DNA of 10,026 nucleotides from an uncultured Acetatifactor sp. (GTDB taxonomy: Bacteria > Bacillota > Clostridia > Lachnospirales > Lachnospiraceae): the NCBI GenBank assembly GCA_947626405.1, contig CANQSE010000055.1:1-10026 (forward strand), written 5' to 3'. The translations under genes and the position numbers were made by a program. Positions 6,899-10,026 of the stretch are shown here, piece by piece. The notes under the pieces were generated by a model, which saw nothing but the letters and a program-made list of their open reading frames with translations, was not told the origin of the DNA and did not search any database. Position 1 is the first letter of the stretch, and every line of letters starts with the position of its first letter.

Positions 6899-8332
6899 AT
6901 GGAAGAAAAAAAAATGGTGTCGGAGATCACATCCATGGACGAGGATTTTGCACAATGGTACACGGATGTGGTGAAAAAGGCGGAGCTTATCGGCTATACG
7001 TCGGTAAAGGGATGTATGGTAATTAAACCCGCGGGTTTTGCAATATGGGAGCTGATACGCGGTCAGCTCGACGAAAGGTTTAAGGAGACCGGAGTGGAAA
7101 ATGTATATCTCCCGATGTTCATTCCGGAATCCCTGCTTCAGAAGGAAAAGGACCATGTCGAAGGATTTGCGCCTGAGGTGGCATGGGTGACTCACGGCGG
7201 GCTCCAGCCCCTGCAGGAACGCCTCTGCGTGCGTCCTACCTCGGAGACGCTGTTCTGCGATTTTTATAAAGATGACGTACATTCTTACAGGGATCTTCCC
7301 AGGGTGTATAATCAGTGGTGTTCTGTGGTACGCTGGGAGAAGGAGACGAGACCCTTTCTCCGCTCGAGAGAATTTCTTTGGCAGGAGGGACATACCGCCC
7401 ATGCCACGGCTGAGGAGGCCGAGGAGTGTACAATCAGGATGCTTAACCTGTATGCGGATTTCTGTGAGCAGGTGCTTGCAATCCCTGTGATCAAAGGACG
7501 CAAGACGGACAAGGAAAAGTTTGCGGGAGCGGTGGCGACGTATACGATCGAGGCCCTGATGCACGACGGCAAGGCGCTTCAGTCAGGGACAAGCCATAAT
7601 TTCGGCGACGGCTTTGCAAGAGCGTTCGGGATCCAGTTTGCGGATAAGGACAACACCTTAAAATATGTCCATCAGACATCGTGGGGAATGACAACACGGC
7701 TGATCGGCGCAATTATTATGGTACACGGCGACAACGAGGGGCTTGTGCTGCCTCCCAAAGTGGCGCCCGTTCAGGTGTGTGTAATTCCCATACAGCAAAA
7801 AAAGGAAGGGATTCTTGACAAGGCTTATGAGCTGCGCGATCGCCTTAAAAAGGTCTGTCGGGTGAAGGTGGACGATTCCGAAAAAACGCCGGGATGGAAA
7901 TTTGCGGAGGCCGAGATGAGAGGATATCCTCTCAGGCTCGAGATCGGTCCTAAGGATATGGAGGCAGGGAAATGTGTGCTCTGCCGCAGGGACACAAGGG
8001 AGAAAACAGAGGTTATGCTTGAGGATCTCGAGGAGACGGTGACAAAGCTTCTTGAAACCATTCAGCGCGACATGCTTGAGCGTGCACGGGCGCACAGGGA
8101 CAGGCATACCTCGTTGGCAGTAAACATGGCTGAGTTTGAGAAGATTTTTAACGAGAAAACAGGATTTGTAAAGGCTATGTGGTGCGGCAGACAGGAGTGC
8201 GAGGACATTATAAAAGAAAAGCTCAGCGTGACGAGCCGCTGCATACCGTTTGAACAGGAGCACATTGCGGACACATGTGTCTGCTGTGGAAAACCCGCCG
8301 CCAAAATGGTGTATTGGGGGAAAGCATATTAG
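6899..8332 (+). CDS. proS: Prolyl-tRNA synthetase, archaeal/eukaryotic-type (short form, no editing insert)
   Basis: This 477-residue class II enzyme attaches proline to tRNA(Pro) in the cytosol. The N-terminal stretch around [18 protein letters not shown] (36-53) is typical of the archaeal/eukaryotic-type ProRS found in many Firmicutes. Also visible are RPTSE (112-116), motif 2 from Arg151 through [10 protein letters not shown] (157-166), and the motif 3 region [19 protein letters not shown] (260-278, with Arg267). The anticodon-binding domain follows from about 287. A C-terminal zinc-binding domain has Cys429 and Cys434 plus the group Cys460/462/463, and the chain ends in the family's conserved C-terminal Tyr. 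There is no room between motifs 2 and 3 for the INS editing domain of bacterial-type ProRS, so any clearance of Ala-tRNA(Pro) would need a separate protein. The start has AGAGGT 5 nt upstream. Confidence 0.96.
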   Translation: MEEKKMVSEITSMDEDFAQWYTDVVKKAELIGYTSVKGCMVIKPAGFAIWELIRGQLDERFKETGVENVYLPMFIPESLLQKEKDHVEGFAPEVAWVTHGGLQPLQERLCVRPTSETLFCDFYKDDVHSYRDLPRVYNQWCSVVRWEKETRPFLRSREFLWQEGHTAHATAEEAEECTIRMLNLYADFCEQVLAIPVIKGRKTDKEKFAGAVATYTIEALMHDGKALQSGTSHNFGDGFARAFGIQFADKDNTLKYVHQTSWGMTTRLIGAIIMVHGDNEGLVLPPKVAPVQVCVIPIQQKKEGILDKAYELRDRLKKVCRVKVDDSEKTPGWKFAEAEMRGYPLRLEIGPKDMEAGKCVLCRRDTREKTEVMLEDLEETVTKLLETIQRDMLERARAHRDRHTSLAVNMAEFEKIFNEKTGFVKAMWCGRQECEDIIKEKLSVTSRCIPFEQEHIADTCVCCGKPAAKMVYWGKAY

Positions 8333-8338
8333 AGCGTT

Positions 8339-9346
8339 ATGAATTACATTATATTGGATTTAGAGTGGAATCAGAGCACAAACGGCCAGCCCAGGGTGGA
8401 TGGGATTCCCTTTGAGATCATTGAGATCGGAGCAATCAAGTTAAATGATAAGGGCGTTATGCTCAGCGAGTTCAGCAGACTCATCAGGCCGACCGTTTAT
8501 CTTGAGATGCACAAAATCACAAGCCGCCTGATTCATCTTCAGATGCAGGAGCTGGAGCGCGGCGATCCTTTTCCTGAGGTTATGAAGGGCTTTCTCGACT
8601 GGTGCGGGGACGAAGCCTACATGTTCTGCACATGGGGAAGCCTTGACCTGACGGAGCTTCAGAGAAATATGCGTCATTACAACATGACACCTCTGTCAGA
8701 TGGGCCGATAACATTTCTTGATATCCAGAAGCTTTACAGTCTTGCCTATGAGGACGGAAAATCCAGACGCTCCCTCGAGAGCGCCGCGGAGCAGGCACAG
8801 CTTGAAAGGGACATCCCGTTTCACAGAGCATTCAGCGACGCATATTACACGGCAAAAATCATGACAAAGATAATAGAGGAAAAACCCTCTGTGCTTAAAA
8901 GTGTGTCGTTTGACTTGTTCCATCCGCCTGCTGACAGGCAAAGCGAAATAAAAATCAGATTTGACACCTATACAAAGTATATAAGTCGGGAATTTGCAGA
9001 CAAGGCCGAGCTGTTTAACGACAGTGAGGTTGTTGCGGGCAAATGCTGTTTTTGTCGGCGCAATATCAAAAAGAAGATAAAATGGTTTACAATAAACGGC
9101 AAAACCTATTACTGCGTGGCATACTGCGAAAATCACGGGTATTTTAAGAATAAGATCAGAATCAGAAAGTCCGAGGAAGACAGGCTGTTTGTGGTAAAGA
9201 CGGCAAAAGCCATCACGCCTCAGGAGGCGGCTGAGCTGAGAGAGCTGAGCGAACGGGCAAGAGAGCTTCACCACAAAAAGAACCGCAGCCGTAAAAAGCA
9301 GCATGGCATAAAGGCGGATGACCCTGCGCAGAATCAGAAATCATAA
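8339..9346 (+). CDS. DEDDh-type 3'-5' exonuclease with Cys-rich C-terminal domain
   Basis: This 335-residue protein has an N-terminal exonuclease fold of the DnaQ/ERI1-like group. The catalytic set can be read as Asp7 and Glu9 (LDLEW), Asp103 (WGSLDL), and His162/Asp167 (FHRAFSDAYYTA). Such enzymes remove nucleotides from 3' ends of RNA or DNA using two metal ions. After about residue 185 there is an extra domain with CCFC (236-239) and CVAYCENHG (259-267), spaced like a small zinc-binding ribbon (candidate ligands Cys236, Cys239, Cys259, Cys263), then a Lys/Arg-rich tail (about 313-322) that could bind nucleic acid. The ATG lies 6 bp after proS with only a weak ribosome binding site (TAGAG), so it is probably translated by coupling. 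Its 3' end overlaps the opposite-strand carboxypeptidase gene by 13 bp. RNA as substrate is inferred, not shown. Confidence 0.88.
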   Translation: MNYIILDLEWNQSTNGQPRVDGIPFEIIEIGAIKLNDKGVMLSEFSRLIRPTVYLEMHKITSRLIHLQMQELERGDPFPEVMKGFLDWCGDEAYMFCTWGSLDLTELQRNMRHYNMTPLSDGPITFLDIQKLYSLAYEDGKSRRSLESAAEQAQLERDIPFHRAFSDAYYTAKIMTKIIEEKPSVLKSVSFDLFHPPADRQSEIKIRFDTYTKYISREFADKAELFNDSEVVAGKCCFCRRNIKKKIKWFTINGKTYYCVAYCENHGYFKNKIRIRKSEEDRLFVVKTAKAITPQEAAELRELSERARELHHKKNRSRKKQHGIKADDPAQNQKS

Positions 9347-10026
9347 TCCCGAAACCGGTTTGGCCTTTTGCCTTTTCTGCGGCGGTGACGGCTTTCCTTT
9401 CTTCGTATGATGCGGCTGTTGCGTCCGGAGAACTGATAGTTCCTGAACAAAAGCTTAAGAATCGCCGCAATAATGAGAATTATAACGGCTATTCCCGCAA
9501 CGACCAGCACGCGTATCAGATTTACGTAGATGACGTGGGAGCCGGAATCCTCTGACTCGTCTTCATCGGTTTGTCCCGACTCCGGCGACTCGTCAAAAAT
9601 CTGCGTCTGGCTTGTCGTAAAGTCGAGACGGACGCAGCCTATGTCCACGCCGTGATAGGAATATGTTATTACGGCAGCCTGGTCGCTGCCGACTGTGTCG
9701 TAGGAGATGACAGAGTCCAGATCCTCAAAGGAAGCGGTCCCCGGAAGAATTATAAAGTCGTCCCTGTTCAGGGAGAGAATGGGGACGGAGCTTCCGAAAA
9801 TATCGTAGCCGCTGTAAAACAGTCCGGTATTGTCTATATCGTATTTTGTCTCGGTCTGAGATACGTTTACCTTTTCAAAATTGCTGAAACCGTAATCAAA
9901 CAGTGAGATTGTGTCCTCATACTGGTAAGGCGATTCATCCTTCAGGACGACGCAGATAAGCTTCATGCCGTCTCTTTCGGCGCATGACACAAGACAGTTT
10001 CTTGCCGCGGAGGTATATCCCGTCTT
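9334..10026 (-). CDS. D-alanyl-D-alanine carboxypeptidase (PBP5-like), N-terminal part outside window
   Basis: The reverse strand is open from the right edge to TGA at 9336-9334, giving 230 visible residues. It begins at KTGYTSAARNCLVS, the KTG box of the penicillin-binding SxxK/SxN/KTG family, followed by the typical ERDGMKLICVVLKDE and LFDYGFSNFEKV of PBP5/DacA-type enzymes. The active-site serine and SxN motif lie beyond the window. These enzymes trim the terminal D-Ala from peptidoglycan stem peptides outside the membrane. The GTG at 9990 is internal, not the start. After the catalytic domain there is a C-terminal beta region, an acidic linker (DESPESGQTDEDESEDSGS), one strong membrane helix (about VLVVAGIAVIILIIAAILKLL), and a 36-residue tail with 15 Lys/Arg. 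That makes it anchored by a true transmembrane helix rather than the amphipathic helix of E. coli PBP5, with a basic cytoplasmic tail. Confidence 0.93.
   Translation of the reverse strand, partial: KTGYTSAARNCLVSCAERDGMKLICVVLKDESPYQYEDTISLFDYGFSNFEKVNVSQTETKYDIDNTGLFYSGYDIFGSSVPILSLNRDDFIILPGTASFEDLDSVISYDTVGSDQAAVITYSYHGVDIGCVRLDFTTSQTQIFDESPESGQTDEDESEDSGSHVIYVNLIRVLVVAGIAVIILIIAAILKLLFRNYQFSGRNSRIIRRKESRHRRRKGKRPNRFRDYDF

Noticed and set aside
6764..7564. 266-codon open frame on the - strand opposite proS
   Set aside because: It is antisense to conserved ProRS motifs, and its product shows no family features.
9352..9375. AAACCGGTTT palindrome followed by T-rich DNA after the exonuclease stop as a terminator
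   Set aside because: The palindrome has no loop, the stem cannot extend outward, and the T-runs are interrupted; it is also coding sequence for the carboxypeptidase tail.

Overview
The window reads as a chromosomal housekeeping segment from a clostridial Firmicute, most likely Lachnospiraceae. This is an inference from protein style: an archaeal/eukaryotic-type ProRS, an Lrp regulator next to a class I aminotransferase, a DUF342/FapA protein, and a PBP5-like carboxypeptidase with a C-terminal membrane anchor. Genes are densely packed, start mostly with ATG, and generally have GAGG/GGAGG-like ribosome binding sites. I see no rRNA, tRNA, CRISPR array, insertion sequence, integrase or att site.

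Layout. (1) Positions 1-3000, + strand: an AIR-synthase-related (PurM/HypE-like) protein cut by the left edge, an Lrp/AsnC regulator, a PLP aminotransferase, then a TrmL-type tRNA 2'-O-methyltransferase. The first three genes overlap by 4 bp each (ATGA), so they are probably translationally coupled. The methyltransferase follows after 35 bp and uses a TTG start. (2) Positions 3001-6800, + strand: a 100-bp gap with a good sigma-A-like promoter and a leader hairpin abutting a strong ribosome binding site. It opens a three-gene signalling unit: a stand-alone Hpt phosphotransfer protein, a 725-residue FapA/DUF342 protein whose N-terminal third is an array of about ten 26-residue repeats, and a receiver-HD-GYP response regulator. 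(3) Positions 6801-9346, + strand: prolyl-tRNA synthetase and, 6 bp later, a DEDDh-type 3'-5' exonuclease with an extra Cys-rich C-terminal domain. (4) Positions 9334-10026, - strand: the C-terminal part of a D-alanyl-D-alanine carboxypeptidase, entering from the right edge and overlapping the exonuclease gene tail-to-tail by 13 bp.

How the genes fit together. The most interesting unit is hpt-fapA-HD-GYP. The Hpt protein could pass phosphate to the receiver domain of the HD-GYP protein, which would then change cyclic-dinucleotide levels. The FapA-like repeat protein between them has no assigned role. No histidine kinase lies in the window, so the phosphate donor must be encoded elsewhere. The first operon may link amino-acid sensing (Lrp) to amino-acid metabolism (aminotransferase); the AIR-synthase-like partner has no known reaction here. 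The remaining genes are ordinary translation, RNA-processing and cell-wall functions. Nothing in the window amounts to a demonstrable new defence or mobile system.
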